The position numbers were made by a program, and so were the translations under genes. Source: Bacteroidales bacterium UBA6408 (GTDB lineage: Bacteria > Bacteroidota > Bacteroidia > Bacteroidales > UBA932). From it: a DNA stretch of 8,971 bases. Where the stretch lies: contig DJPQ01000101.1 in NCBI GenBank assembly GCA_002439805.1, forward strand, positions 1 through 8,971, written 5' to 3'. Numbering within the stretch: position 1 is the stretch's first letter; every line of letters starts with the position of its first letter. Below, piece after piece: positions 1 through 7,224 of the stretch. The notes under the pieces are model-generated. The model worked only from the letters and a program-made list of their open reading frames with translations, had not been told where the DNA came from and did not search any database.

Positions 1-2274
1 TTCGCGGCCAATGTGTCGGCGCGCCTGGGCGGCAACGACTGGGTGAAGGGTGTCTATTACCGCTCTTTCGCCTACTATCTCGGCGCGGAGAAGAAGTTCG
101 GCGACGAGCACCGCCTGGCGTTCATGGCCTTCGCCACTCCGGGGCAGAGAGGTGCGCAGAATGCATCGACTCAGGAAGTCTATGACCTTATGGGCGACAA
201 TATGTACAACTCCAACTGGGGCTATCAGAACGGAAAGGTGCGCAACTCCCGCGTGCGCAGCACCCATGAGCCTGTGTTCGTTCTCAAATACACGGCCAAT
301 CCGCTCGAAAACCTCGAGGCCGGCGTGACTCTCCTCTACAGGACGGGAAAGAACGGCTACTCCGCCCTTGACTGGTACGATTCGGCCGACCCGCGCGCGG
401 ACTATTACCGCAATCTTCCGAGCTACTTCTATATGGCGGATGAGCAGTGGAACAGGAATGACCTCGACAAGTACATGTACGCCGAGTACGCATGGAAGAA
501 CGACGTGAACACCCGGCATCTCGACTGGGACCGTCTCTACAACATCAACTACAACGCCGCCGACGGCCGCTCCAAGTATGTTCAGGAGGAGCGTCGTGTG
601 GATCAGAACGACATCAACCTTGCCGCGACCGTGAAATGGAACGCCAACAGCTGGTTCACTCTCAACGGCGGTCTGAGCGGCAAGATTAACCGTTCCGAGT
701 ACTACAAGAAGGTCAAGGACCTGCTCGGAGGCGAGTACTATCTCAACACCGACAACTTCGCGGAGCGCGACTTCGCCTTCTCCGAGGCCATGATTCAGAA
801 CGACCTCGACTACTGGCTCGCGAACGGCGAGGCTCAGAAAATCATTAAGGGCGGCAAGTACGGCTACGACTACTACGCCCAGGTGCGCAACGGCAACATC
901 TGGGCTGACGGACGCTTCGGCCTCGGCAACTTCAAGGCGAACGTCGGCGGAGAAATCGGCTTCTCCTCATTCTGGAGGGAAGGCCTCGTGCGAAAGGGAC
1001 TATTCGCCGGTCTGGATGACAACGGAAATGAAATCACCACCGAGGACATCAACGGCAAGACTATGACCCTGACGACATACGACCCGATTACGGGCGATGT
1101 CATAACCTCGAAGGGTAAGTCGGCGGTTTCCACATTCCTCACATATTCGGCGAAGGCCCATGCGGAATATGTCCTCACCGGCGGCCACCGCTTCTTCGCG
1201 AACGTCGGCTATTTCAACGACGCGCCGACATTCAACCAGTCTTTCCTTTCACCGAGGACACGCAACTCGCTGATTCCTAATCTCACGACGACGAAGACCG
1301 TGTCCGCCGACATCAACTACCAGCTCAGCAACAACGGCTACGACCTCCGTCTCACCGGGTTCTACACCAAGATTATGGATCAGTCCGTGATGAAGTCCTT
1401 CTACGATGATTCCCAGCGCTCGTTCACCAACTTCGCGATGACCGGCATCGACCAGCGTCACATGGGTATCGAGCTCGGATTCAAGATCCCGCTCTTCGTG
1501 ACCGGACTCAGCCTTCAGGGCGCACTCAGCTGGGGCGAGTACATCTACACCTCGACTCCGACGATGTATCAGACCGTCGATAACAGTTCCGAGATTGTCG
1601 AGGATTCCTACGGCAAGCCTGTGACCTACTGGGCAAGCAGCCCGATTTATAAGGTCAGGGCGGACGCGACAGTTGAGAAAAACGCTACAATTGTTCCGGC
1701 GGACTGCTTTGAGCAGGATGCGGACGGCTACTATGTCGTGGAGAAGGTGCAGAAGCATCATGTCCCTTCAACCCCGCAGCTCGCGGCAAACCTCGCGCTC
1801 AACTACAGGACCCGTTCATACTGGTTCTTCACTCTCGGCGCGAATGTCTATGCGAACTCCTACCTCGACATGAACCCGCTCTACCGGACCATCAAGGCTG
1901 CGGCAGGACCGTACAACAAGCTGACGTCCGAACAGATAGAAGCACATTCCGGCAGCTGGCTGCTCAACTCGGACCTTGTCGATGCCGGTCTCACTCCGGG
2001 CGAGATCAACTACATGACCTCTCAGGAGAAATTTGACCCGGCGGTGGTGATGAACCTGAGCGTGGGCAAGTCGTGGTATATCCGCAGGACCTACAATTTC
2101 GGATTCTCCCTCGAGGTGAAGAACCTGCTGAACGACCGGAACATCAAGACCGGTGGCTACGAGCAGACCCGTCTCATCAGGAGCAAGAAGTATGACAACT
2201 ACTTCAAGTTCGATTCCAAGTATTTCTATATGCAGGGAATTAACTATATGTTGAACCTTTATTTCAGATTCTAA
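1..2274 (+). CDS. TonB-dependent outer-membrane receptor, C-terminal part (5' end outside window)
   Basis: The frame is open from the first base (F-A-A-N-V-S...) with no start codon in context, so the gene begins to the left; 757 codons are visible. The protein is a long run of alternating aromatic/polar strands with many Tyr, Asn and Trp residues and long extracellular-type loops. It contains a VKNLLNDRN segment near the end and closes with YFYMQGINYMLNLYFRF, the terminal beta-strand with a final Phe expected of an outer-membrane beta-barrel. This fits the barrel of a TonB-dependent receptor, which imports a bound ligand across the outer membrane using TonB-ExbBD energy. The plug domain, TonB box and any carboxypeptidase-like N-terminal domain would lie upstream and cannot be checked. 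The next gene, a DUF5689 lipoprotein, begins 14 bases after the stop and is probably co-transcribed. The substrate is unknown. The family call is confident; the subtype is not. Confidence 0.93.
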   Translation, partial: FAANVSARLGGNDWVKGVYYRSFAYYLGAEKKFGDEHRLAFMAFATPGQRGAQNASTQEVYDLMGDNMYNSNWGYQNGKVRNSRVRSTHEPVFVLKYTANPLENLEAGVTLLYRTGKNGYSALDWYDSADPRADYYRNLPSYFYMADEQWNRNDLDKYMYAEYAWKNDVNTRHLDWDRLYNINYNAADGRSKYVQEERRVDQNDINLAATVKWNANSWFTLNGGLSGKINRSEYYKKVKDLLGGEYYLNTDNFAERDFAFSEAMIQNDLDYWLANGEAQKIIKGGKYGYDYYAQVRNGNIWADGRFGLGNFKANVGGEIGFSSFWREGLVRKGLFAGLDDNGNEITTEDINGKTMTLTTYDPITGDVITSKGKSAVSTFLTYSAKAHAEYVLTGGHRFFANVGYFNDAPTFNQSFLSPRTRNSLIPNLTTTKTVSADINYQLSNNGYDLRLTGFYTKIMDQSVMKSFYDDSQRSFTNFAMTGIDQRHMGIELGFKIPLFVTGLSLQGALSWGEYIYTSTPTMYQTVDNSSEIVEDSYGKPVTYWASSPIYKVRADATVEKNATIVPADCFEQDADGYYVVEKVQKHHVPSTPQLAANLALNYRTRSYWFFTLGANVYANSYLDMNPLYRTIKAAAGPYNKLTSEQIEAHSGSWLLNSDLVDAGLTPGEINYMTSQEKFDPAVVMNLSVGKSWYIRRTYNFGFSLEVKNLLNDRNIKTGGYEQTRLIRSKKYDNYFKFDSKYFYMQGINYMLNLYFRF

Positions 2275-2279
2275 GGAGG
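2273..2279 (+). promoter_or_regulatory. Strong Shine-Dalgarno site for the DUF5689 gene, overlapping the receptor stop codon
   Basis: AAGGAGG overlaps the TAA stop of the receptor gene and sits 9 bases before the ATG at 2289. It is a near-perfect anti-SD match, unusual in Bacteroidota, where initiation usually relies on A-rich leaders. The other starts in this window lack anything comparable. It fixes the start of the downstream gene and suggests translational coupling with the receptor. Confidence 0.8.
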
Positions 2280-2288
2280 TAACGGACT

Positions 2289-3422
2289 ATGAAGAAGATA
2301 ATTATAGCTTTTGCGGCGGCTGCCGCGCTTTTCACGGCCTGCGAGGAATTTCAGCCGGTCTTCACCGGAAAATATCAGGAGCCGGAGGCATACGCTCCGT
2401 TTGACCCGGAGGAAGGCGTCACCGGGACCGTTCTCACGATAAAGGAACTTTCTCAGAGATTCATCTCCGAAGCTGCCAAGGCCGGTAAGTCAACCGCGCT
2501 CAAGATATGGTGCTGGGAGGTCGATGAGGACATCTGGGTGAAAGGGCGCGTCACCACATCCGACAAGTCCGGGAATTTCTACAAGTCATTCTACATTCAG
2601 GACGACGCGAACGGCCCGGGTCTTGAAATAAAAATCGGGCGCACGAGCCTTCACAATGACTACAAGGTCGGTCAGGAAGTCTATGTCAGCCTTGACGGAC
2701 TTGCCGTCGGGGAATACGGCTACACGGATAGAAATTACGGCGGACAGGGGACCGTTCAGGTCGGTCTCAAGGATCCGTTGGCAGAGGGGGCTGATAATAA
2801 GAAGTATTCAACCACATATATGGAGAGTCAGTTCATAATAGACCAGCACGTGTTCCGCTGCGACGTGAATGACCTCCAGCCGATTGCTCCGCGTCAGATA
2901 ACCTCCCTGCCGTCGAAGAACGACTGTCAGGCGACTTCCGATGCTGTGGGTGCGCTGGTAACCATAAAGGGGCTAAAATACGGCAACGAGGTCTTCGCGC
3001 TCCTGTACATCAGCGGCGACGAGGACAATTCACAGCCTTCAAACCGTATCTTCCTTTCGGACGACACCTGGGGAATCACGACTTGGGCGATGTCAAAGAG
3101 CAAGTTCCTCGAGTATCTTGAGACCGGTCGCTGGGATTCCGCAGCGGTCGGGAATTCAGGATGGGGCGACACGCGCAAGCTCGCGGACGTCAAGGATGAA
3201 CTCAGGAACAATGCCAACGCCTACTCCGTGAGCCAGTACTTCACCGGAGCCGGCGGCACGGTCCAGATTCGTACCAGCGGCTACTCCAAGTTCGCCGACC
3301 TTGAGATTGACCCTGCTGTCCTCAGCGGCGGCAAGACAATCACCGCCACGGGCATACTCACGATGTATCAGGGCAGCGTACAGCTTGTCCTCCGCGACCA
3401 GAACGACATAGTCATAGAGTAG
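2289..3422 (+). CDS. DUF5689-domain (OB-fold-like) outer-membrane lipoprotein
   Basis: A 377-residue lipoprotein. The N-terminus MKKIIIAFAAAAALFTAC is a signal peptide with the lipidated Cys at residue 18, and the acidic pair EE follows directly. Acidic residues after the Cys are associated with surface export of Bacteroidota lipoproteins. Residues about 45-210 resemble DUF5689: an IKEL segment, a VKGRVTTSDKSGNFYKSFYIQD strand block, GLEIKIG, a YKVGQEVYVSLDGLAVG block and a glycine-rich turn. A second OB-like module sits at about 310-377, with QIRTSGYSKFAD and ITATGILTMYQGSVQLVLRD. OB-like folds of this kind are often nucleic-acid or ligand binding, but no ligand can be read from the sequence. 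It follows the receptor by 14 bases and ends just before a terminator, so the two form the end of an operon and probably act as a surface-uptake pair. Function is inferred from this pairing only. Confidence 0.87.
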   Translation: MKKIIIAFAAAAALFTACEEFQPVFTGKYQEPEAYAPFDPEEGVTGTVLTIKELSQRFISEAAKAGKSTALKIWCWEVDEDIWVKGRVTTSDKSGNFYKSFYIQDDANGPGLEIKIGRTSLHNDYKVGQEVYVSLDGLAVGEYGYTDRNYGGQGTVQVGLKDPLAEGADNKKYSTTYMESQFIIDQHVFRCDVNDLQPIAPRQITSLPSKNDCQATSDAVGALVTIKGLKYGNEVFALLYISGDEDNSQPSNRIFLSDDTWGITTWAMSKSKFLEYLETGRWDSAAVGNSGWGDTRKLADVKDELRNNANAYSVSQYFTGAGGTVQIRTSGYSKFADLEIDPAVLSGGKTITATGILTMYQGSVQLVLRDQNDIVIE

Positions 3423-3444
3423 GCTCGGTTCAATCCGAGATTCT

Positions 3445-3487
3445 TCGGGTCGGATGCACATAATTGGCATCCGACCCGATTTGTTTT
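3445..3487 (+). terminator. Rho-independent terminator after the DUF5689 gene
   Basis: A 13-bp perfect stem (3445-3457 with 3467-3479; core CGGGTCGGATGC) with a 9-base loop is followed by TTTGTTTT. It begins 22 bases after the TAG of the DUF5689 gene and separates the receptor operon from hipBA. Confidence 0.9.
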
Positions 3488-3511
3488 ATTCCAGTGCTTT
3501 TTGTATCTTTG
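3480..3511 (+). promoter_or_regulatory. Bacteroides-type promoter of hipBA
   Basis: TTTG at 3480-3483 is the -33 box. After 20 bases comes TATCTTTG at 3504-3511, an exact match to the -7 consensus TAnnTTTG. Transcription would start near 3516-3519, giving a leader of about 55 bases before the ATG at 3572. The -33 box is part of the T-tail of the preceding terminator, so the two elements physically share bases. Confidence 0.75.
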
Positions 3512-3514
3512 TAT

Positions 3515-3572
3515 CAAGAGATATGATAGTAGCTTTTAATTGCGAAAATCGCCAACAAGAGATATAATAGTA
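3515..3572 (+). repeat. 17-bp direct repeat upstream of hipB, candidate operator pair
   Basis: CAAGAGATATGATAGTA (3515-3531) recurs as CAAGAGATATAATAGTA (3556-3572). Sixteen of 17 bases match, and the offset is 41 bp, close to four helical turns. GCTTT follows both copies, after one extra T in the second. Copy 1 covers the expected transcription start; copy 2 covers the ribosome-loading region up to the first base of the hipB ATG. Copy 1 overlaps a small dyad, TATCA (3512-3516) and TGATA (3524-3528). HipB antitoxins are known to repress their own operon by binding repeated operators, so this is a plausible HipB site; that role is inferred. Confidence 0.6.
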
Positions 3573-3883
3573 TGCTTTATTCTTTGTATTCTGAACCAGT
3601 TGAGTCGGTTATGGCGCAGCTTGCGGAGTCATTTCGGAAACGGCGTCTGGAAAAAGGGCTGTCCCGTAAGGCCGTGGCCGGACAGTCGGGAGTTCCCGTT
3701 CCGACAATAGCAAGATTCGAGGCGGAGCATAGGATTTCACTTGAGTCATACGCTGCGCTCTGCAAGGCTTTGGGATATGCTGAAAGTCTCAAGGCGGTGA
3801 TGGCCGAACCCAAATACTCCACGATGTCGGAATTGGAGACGATAAATGCTAACCGCAACAGGAAAAGAGGGACGACAAAATGA
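3572..3883 (+). CDS. hipB: HipB-like XRE-family antitoxin / transcriptional repressor
   Basis: A 103-residue protein with one Cro/C1-type helix-turn-helix at about residues 16-70: LAESFRKRRLEKGLSRKAVA, then SGVPVPTIARFEAEHRISLESYAALCKALGYA. The SGV..PTIARFE recognition-helix region and the ISLESYAALCKALG helix are typical of HipB-type antitoxins. Its stop overlaps the hipA start as ATGA, the usual antitoxin-toxin coupling. In known HipBA systems HipB binds and neutralises the HipA kinase and represses the shared promoter. The basic tail (NRNRKRGTTK) may contact DNA or HipA. The start is uncertain: ATG 3572 has only AAGAG about 10 bases upstream as a weak ribosome site, and ATG 3611 (Met14) would still leave the whole HTH intact. 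The coding sequence is less GC-rich by eye than the flanking receptor and peptidase genes. Confidence 0.85.
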   Translation: MLYSLYSEPVESVMAQLAESFRKRRLEKGLSRKAVAGQSGVPVPTIARFEAEHRISLESYAALCKALGYAESLKAVMAEPKYSTMSELETINANRNRKRGTTK

Positions 3884-4971
3884 AGATTGCTGACACTTTG
3901 AGCGTGACATATAGGGGCATGGCTGTCGGACGTCTCACGATGACTCCCGACGGCAGACGATGTGCTTTCCAATATGACAAGGCATGGTTGAGCGGAGGCT
4001 TTTCCATATCTCCTCTCTATCTTCCATTGAAGGATGAACTCTTCATTGCGGACGAGGCCCCGTTTGCCGGGAACTTCGGAATCTTTGACGACAGCATTCC
4101 GGACGGATATGGACGTTATCTTATACATAAGATTCTGAAGCAGCGTGGGCTGAACTCGCTGAGACTTTCTCCTGTGCAGTACCTGAGCATAGTTGGGAGT
4201 TCGGGGATGGGAGCCCTGTGCTATGTCCCGGAATCATTCGTCGGTGAGGATAAATCCCTGCCTGAACTTGATGAGCTGCAGAAAATGGCATTTGATGTCT
4301 TGACCGAGAAGTCTGATGCGGATGCCGACGTGCTTTACTTTAACAGCGGGAATTCCGGCGGATGCCGTCCCAAGTGTCTGCTTAAGGACAAGGAGGGCGA
4401 ATGGCTCGTGAAGTTCAGGAATGTTTCAGATCCGGCGGATATGGGCGTGATGGAATACCGTTACAACATGGCGGCCCGAAAGGCAGGCATAACGGTTCCG
4501 GACTTCAGGCTGATTGACGGACGATATTTTGCTTCCCGACGGTTTGATGTGGAGAATGGTCTGCGTCTTCATGTGGCGACTGCCGGTGCCCTGATGAATG
4601 AATCCATTCATTTCCCGAAACTTGACTACACGAATCTGCTTCATCTGACAGGGTATCTTACACAGGATTCCCTGCAGGTTGAGGAAATGTTCCGTCGGAT
4701 GGCTTTCAATGTGCTTGCGGGCAACAAGGATGACCATGCGAAGAATTTTGCCTACATTTGCCGTGGCGGAGAGTGGGAACTTGCTCCGGCGTATGATCTT
4801 ACGAGCTGCGAGGAGGGGTACAACGGGGAACATGCCACGTCTGTGAACGGGGCCGGAAATCCTTCTGTTGAGGATATGGTTTCCGTTGGGATGGAAATAC
4901 ATATTCCGGAGCCCAAATGTTCTGAAATCATTGACGAGGTCCGTGAGACTATAGCGGATATTATAAAATAG
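3880..4971 (+). CDS. hipA: HipA-family serine/threonine kinase toxin
   Basis: A 363-residue protein, shorter than the 440-residue E. coli HipA. The N-terminal subdomain (about 1-115) has VGRLTMTPDG, FDDSIPDGYGR and LSIVGSSGMGALCYVP, typical of HipA. The kinase body shows a glycine-rich loop SGNSGGCRPK (156-165), a candidate ATP-binding Lys178 in WLVKF, the catalytic block GNKDDHAKN with Asp284 and Asn289 (matching E. coli Asp309 and its DxHxxN motif), and metal-binding Asp306 in APAYD (matching Asp332). HipA kinases phosphorylate translation factors such as glutamyl-tRNA synthetase, causing growth arrest; the target here is unknown. The catalytic residues look intact, so the kinase is probably active. 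By hand alignment the column of the autophosphorylated Ser150 is Asn158, with Ser159 and Ser156 nearby, which is atypical. An AGAGG at 3866-3870 can load ribosomes for the ATG, which overlaps the hipB stop. The peptidase gene starts 7 bases after the stop. Confidence 0.9.
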   Translation: MKIADTLSVTYRGMAVGRLTMTPDGRRCAFQYDKAWLSGGFSISPLYLPLKDELFIADEAPFAGNFGIFDDSIPDGYGRYLIHKILKQRGLNSLRLSPVQYLSIVGSSGMGALCYVPESFVGEDKSLPELDELQKMAFDVLTEKSDADADVLYFNSGNSGGCRPKCLLKDKEGEWLVKFRNVSDPADMGVMEYRYNMAARKAGITVPDFRLIDGRYFASRRFDVENGLRLHVATAGALMNESIHFPKLDYTNLLHLTGYLTQDSLQVEEMFRRMAFNVLAGNKDDHAKNFAYICRGGEWELAPAYDLTSCEEGYNGEHATSVNGAGNPSVEDMVSVGMEIHIPEPKCSEIIDEVRETIADIIK

Positions 4972-4978
4972 TTATACA

Positions 4979-7081
4979 ATGAAAAAGACAATTATGATTA
5001 TGGCTGCTGCATTGGCTTTGGCCGGGTGCCGCGAGAATCCGTTCCTTGCGGAATGGGACACGCCTTACGGGATTCCGCCGTTCGAGAAGATTAAGACAGG
5101 GGATTATATCCCCGCGATAGAGGAGGGAATACGCCGGCAGAACGAGGAGATTGAGGCAATCGTGAACTGCGCCGAGTCTCCGACGTTCGAGAACACCGTC
5201 GCCGCCCTGGACTGGTCCGGAGAGTTTCTGGACAAGGTGCAGGGCGTGCTCTTCAACCTCTCCGAGACTGACGGGACTCCGGAGCTTCAGAAAGTCGTGG
5301 AGCAGGCTATTCCGATGATTTCGGACCATTCGAGCAACATCTTCCTTAACGCCGCACTTTTCGAGAGGGTGCAGAAGGTCTATGCCGACGCGGCTTTCGC
5401 CGAGGACAGCGGCTGTTCGGGCGGATGCGGGGTGTCTCTCGGACGTGAGCAGAAGATGCTCTTGGACAAGATTTACCGCTCGTTTGTCGTGAACGGAGTG
5501 GCGCTCGACTCTCTCGGGCAGGACAGGATGAGGCAGATAAATGCCGAGCTTGCCGCCCTTGAGCAGACGTTCGGGACCAACCTGCTTGCGGAGAACAACG
5601 CCTTCGCCTCCGAGTTCGGAATAAGCGTCTCCGAGTACGCCGCGACGATGGGCAGCTGCACCAACCGCGAACTCCGTGAAAAGATGTTCCGGGCATATTC
5701 GTCCCGAGGCGCGAACGGCGGGGCGACCGACAACCGGCAGCTAATAATGAAGATTCTCCGTCTCCGTCAGGAAAAGGCCCGGCTTCTCGGCTACGACACT
5801 CCGGCTGCGTTCATCCTCTCGGACAAGATGGCCGGAAATCCGGAGACAGTTGATTCGTTCCTTGAGACAATCATCACTCCTGCCGTCGCCAAGGCACGCG
5901 AGGAACTCGTTGACTTGCAGGCCGCCATGGACAAGGATGCCGCTGAAGGGCTCGTTCCGGAGGGCAGCCGCATCGAGCCTTGGGACTGGGCATATTACTC
6001 GGAGCGCGTGAGAAAGGAAAAGTTCGACCTTGACGAGGAGCAGACAAGGCCATATTTCAAGATGGAGAATGTCCGCGCCGGCGTGTTCGCTACGGCTTCG
6101 AAGCTCTATGGAATCAGCATCGAACCGGTGTCCGACGCTCCGAAATATCACCCGGACGTGGAGGTGTTCAAGGTCACTGACGCTGCGGACGGCAGCCTTC
6201 TGGGCATACTCACGACCGACTACTATCCTCGCGACACGAAGCGCGGGGGAGCGTGGATGAACAACATCCGCAACCAGTGGGTCGCTCCGGACGGCACTGA
6301 CATCCGTCCTATAATCGTGAATGTGGGCAATTTCAGCAAGCCTTCCGAGGGAAAGCCGTCGCTGCTCACGATTGACGAGGTGGGCACGATGTTCCACGAG
6401 TTCGGCCACGCGCTTCACGGACTGCTCACAAAGTGCCACTACAAGAGCGTCAGCGGCACATCGGTCGCCCGCGATTTTGTGGAACTTCCGTCGCAGATTA
6501 ACGAGAATTGGGCTTTTCAGCCAGAAGTGCTCGCGACATACGCATTCCATTATGAGACCGGAGAGGTGATTCCTTCCGCCCTCGTCGCGAAGATTGTCGC
6601 CGCAGGCACTTTCAATCAGGGCTTCATGACCACCGAGCTTGCCGCCGCCTCGATTCTTGACATGAAATGGCACGAGCTTGCCACTGTCTGCGTCCCTGCG
6701 GACTCTCCGCTCGCTTCGGAGACCGACTGCCCGGACAGGGACGGAAAACTGATTGACATCGTGAAGTTTGAGGCCAAGGTCTGCAAGGAGATGGGACTGA
6801 TTGACGAGATCATCCCGCGCTACCGCACCTCCTATTTCAACCACATCTTCAACAGCGGCTACAGCGCCGGCTACTACAGCTACCTCTGGGCCGAGGTCCT
6901 CGACAAGGACGCTTTCGAACTCTTCCGTGAGAAGGGCGTCTTCGACCCTGCCACCGCCGCTTCCTTCAAGCACAACATCCTTGAGGCCGGCGGCTCCGAA
7001 GAGCCGATGGTTCTCTACGAGCGCTTCCGGGGCGCGGCTCCGGATCCGAAGTGGCTCCTGAAGGCGCGAGGGTTGAAATGA
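4979..7081 (+). CDS. dcp: M3-family zinc metallopeptidase lipoprotein (peptidyl-dipeptidase Dcp-like)
   Basis: A 700-residue protein close to the length of E. coli Dcp and oligopeptidase A. MKKTIMIMAAALALAGC is a lipoprotein signal with the lipidated Cys at 17, so it acts in the periplasm or at the envelope. The zinc site is HEFGH at 473-477 (ligands His473 and His477, catalytic Glu474), with the third ligand Glu502 in DFVELPSQINENW, the 29-residue spacing expected for M3A peptidases. Other family blocks are HYETGEVIP, FNQGFMTTELAAASILDMKWH and HIFNSGYSAGYYSYLWAEVLD, the last supplying substrate-binding tyrosines. Dcp enzymes release C-terminal dipeptides from peptides, feeding peptide scavenging; oligopeptidase A is the alternative assignment. 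A short Cys-Gly insertion, CSGGC (146-150), lies in the N-terminal helical part. The gene starts 7 bases after hipA with no convincing own promoter or strong SD, so it may be read from the hipBA promoter. It ends before a hairpin pair. Confidence 0.92.
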   Translation: MKKTIMIMAAALALAGCRENPFLAEWDTPYGIPPFEKIKTGDYIPAIEEGIRRQNEEIEAIVNCAESPTFENTVAALDWSGEFLDKVQGVLFNLSETDGTPELQKVVEQAIPMISDHSSNIFLNAALFERVQKVYADAAFAEDSGCSGGCGVSLGREQKMLLDKIYRSFVVNGVALDSLGQDRMRQINAELAALEQTFGTNLLAENNAFASEFGISVSEYAATMGSCTNRELREKMFRAYSSRGANGGATDNRQLIMKILRLRQEKARLLGYDTPAAFILSDKMAGNPETVDSFLETIITPAVAKAREELVDLQAAMDKDAAEGLVPEGSRIEPWDWAYYSERVRKEKFDLDEEQTRPYFKMENVRAGVFATASKLYGISIEPVSDAPKYHPDVEVFKVTDAADGSLLGILTTDYYPRDTKRGGAWMNNIRNQWVAPDGTDIRPIIVNVGNFSKPSEGKPSLLTIDEVGTMFHEFGHALHGLLTKCHYKSVSGTSVARDFVELPSQINENWAFQPEVLATYAFHYETGEVIPSALVAKIVAAGTFNQGFMTTELAAASILDMKWHELATVCVPADSPLASETDCPDRDGKLIDIVKFEAKVCKEMGLIDEIIPRYRTSYFNHIFNSGYSAGYYSYLWAEVLDKDAFELFREKGVFDPATAASFKHNILEAGGSEEPMVLYERFRGAAPDPKWLLKARGLK

Positions 7082-7082
7082 C

Positions 7083-7128
7083 GGGGCGAAGAAAAAGCGG
7101 TCTGCATCCCATCTTTTTCTTCATCCCC
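7083..7128. repeat. Inverted repeat just after the peptidase gene
   Basis: GAAGAAAAAG (7088-7097) pairs perfectly with CTTTTTCTTC (7113-7122), and GGGG (7083-7086) pairs with CCCC (7125-7128) across a small internal loop; the central loop is 15 bases. No T-run follows on the plus strand. It may stabilise the mRNA 3' end or assist termination, but it is a weaker terminator than the next hairpin. Confidence 0.5.
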
Positions 7129-7152
7129 TCTCTCTAAGTTATTTATAACAAA

Positions 7153-7209
7153 CAAGGCTGACCGGAAGAAGAATTCGGCCGGTCTGCTTGTTTAATGTTT
7201 TTTTGTTTT
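7153..7209 (+). terminator. Probable rho-independent terminator of the hipBA-dcp transcript
   Basis: CAAG (7153-7156) pairs with CTTG (7187-7190) and GACCGG (7160-7165) with CCGGTC (7179-7184), with a bulged G and one T-T mismatch between the two helices. The loop is 13 bases. A T-rich tail, TTTAATG then TTTTTTTG, follows. It lies 72 bases after the peptidase stop. Confidence 0.65.
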
Positions 7210-7224
7210 GCTCTTTTTCAGTTC

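Noticed and set aside
1249..1761. 170-codon open frame antisense to the receptor gene
   Set aside because: It is a shadow of the receptor coding sequence, with no family resemblance and no promoter.
3523..3567. 14-codon leader frame (MIVAFNCENRQQEI) ending 4 bases before the hipB ATG
   Set aside because: There is no usable ribosome site at adequate distance, and the amino acids show no attenuation-like run; the overlap with the direct repeat explains the sequence better.
4753..4760. TACATTTG inside hipA, matching the -7 consensus, as a possible promoter for the peptidase
   Set aside because: It encodes conserved-looking residues, has no TTTG about 20 bases upstream, and is over 200 bases from the peptidase start.
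4931..4964. TTGACG and TATTAT before the peptidase gene as an E. coli-like promoter
   Set aside because: The spacing is 22 bases and this promoter form is not the main type in Bacteroidota.
5741..6973. 410-codon open frame antisense to the M3 peptidase gene
   Set aside because: It lies wholly opposite a clear enzyme gene, shows no recognisable domain, and is explained by the biased third-codon positions of the GC-rich sense strand.
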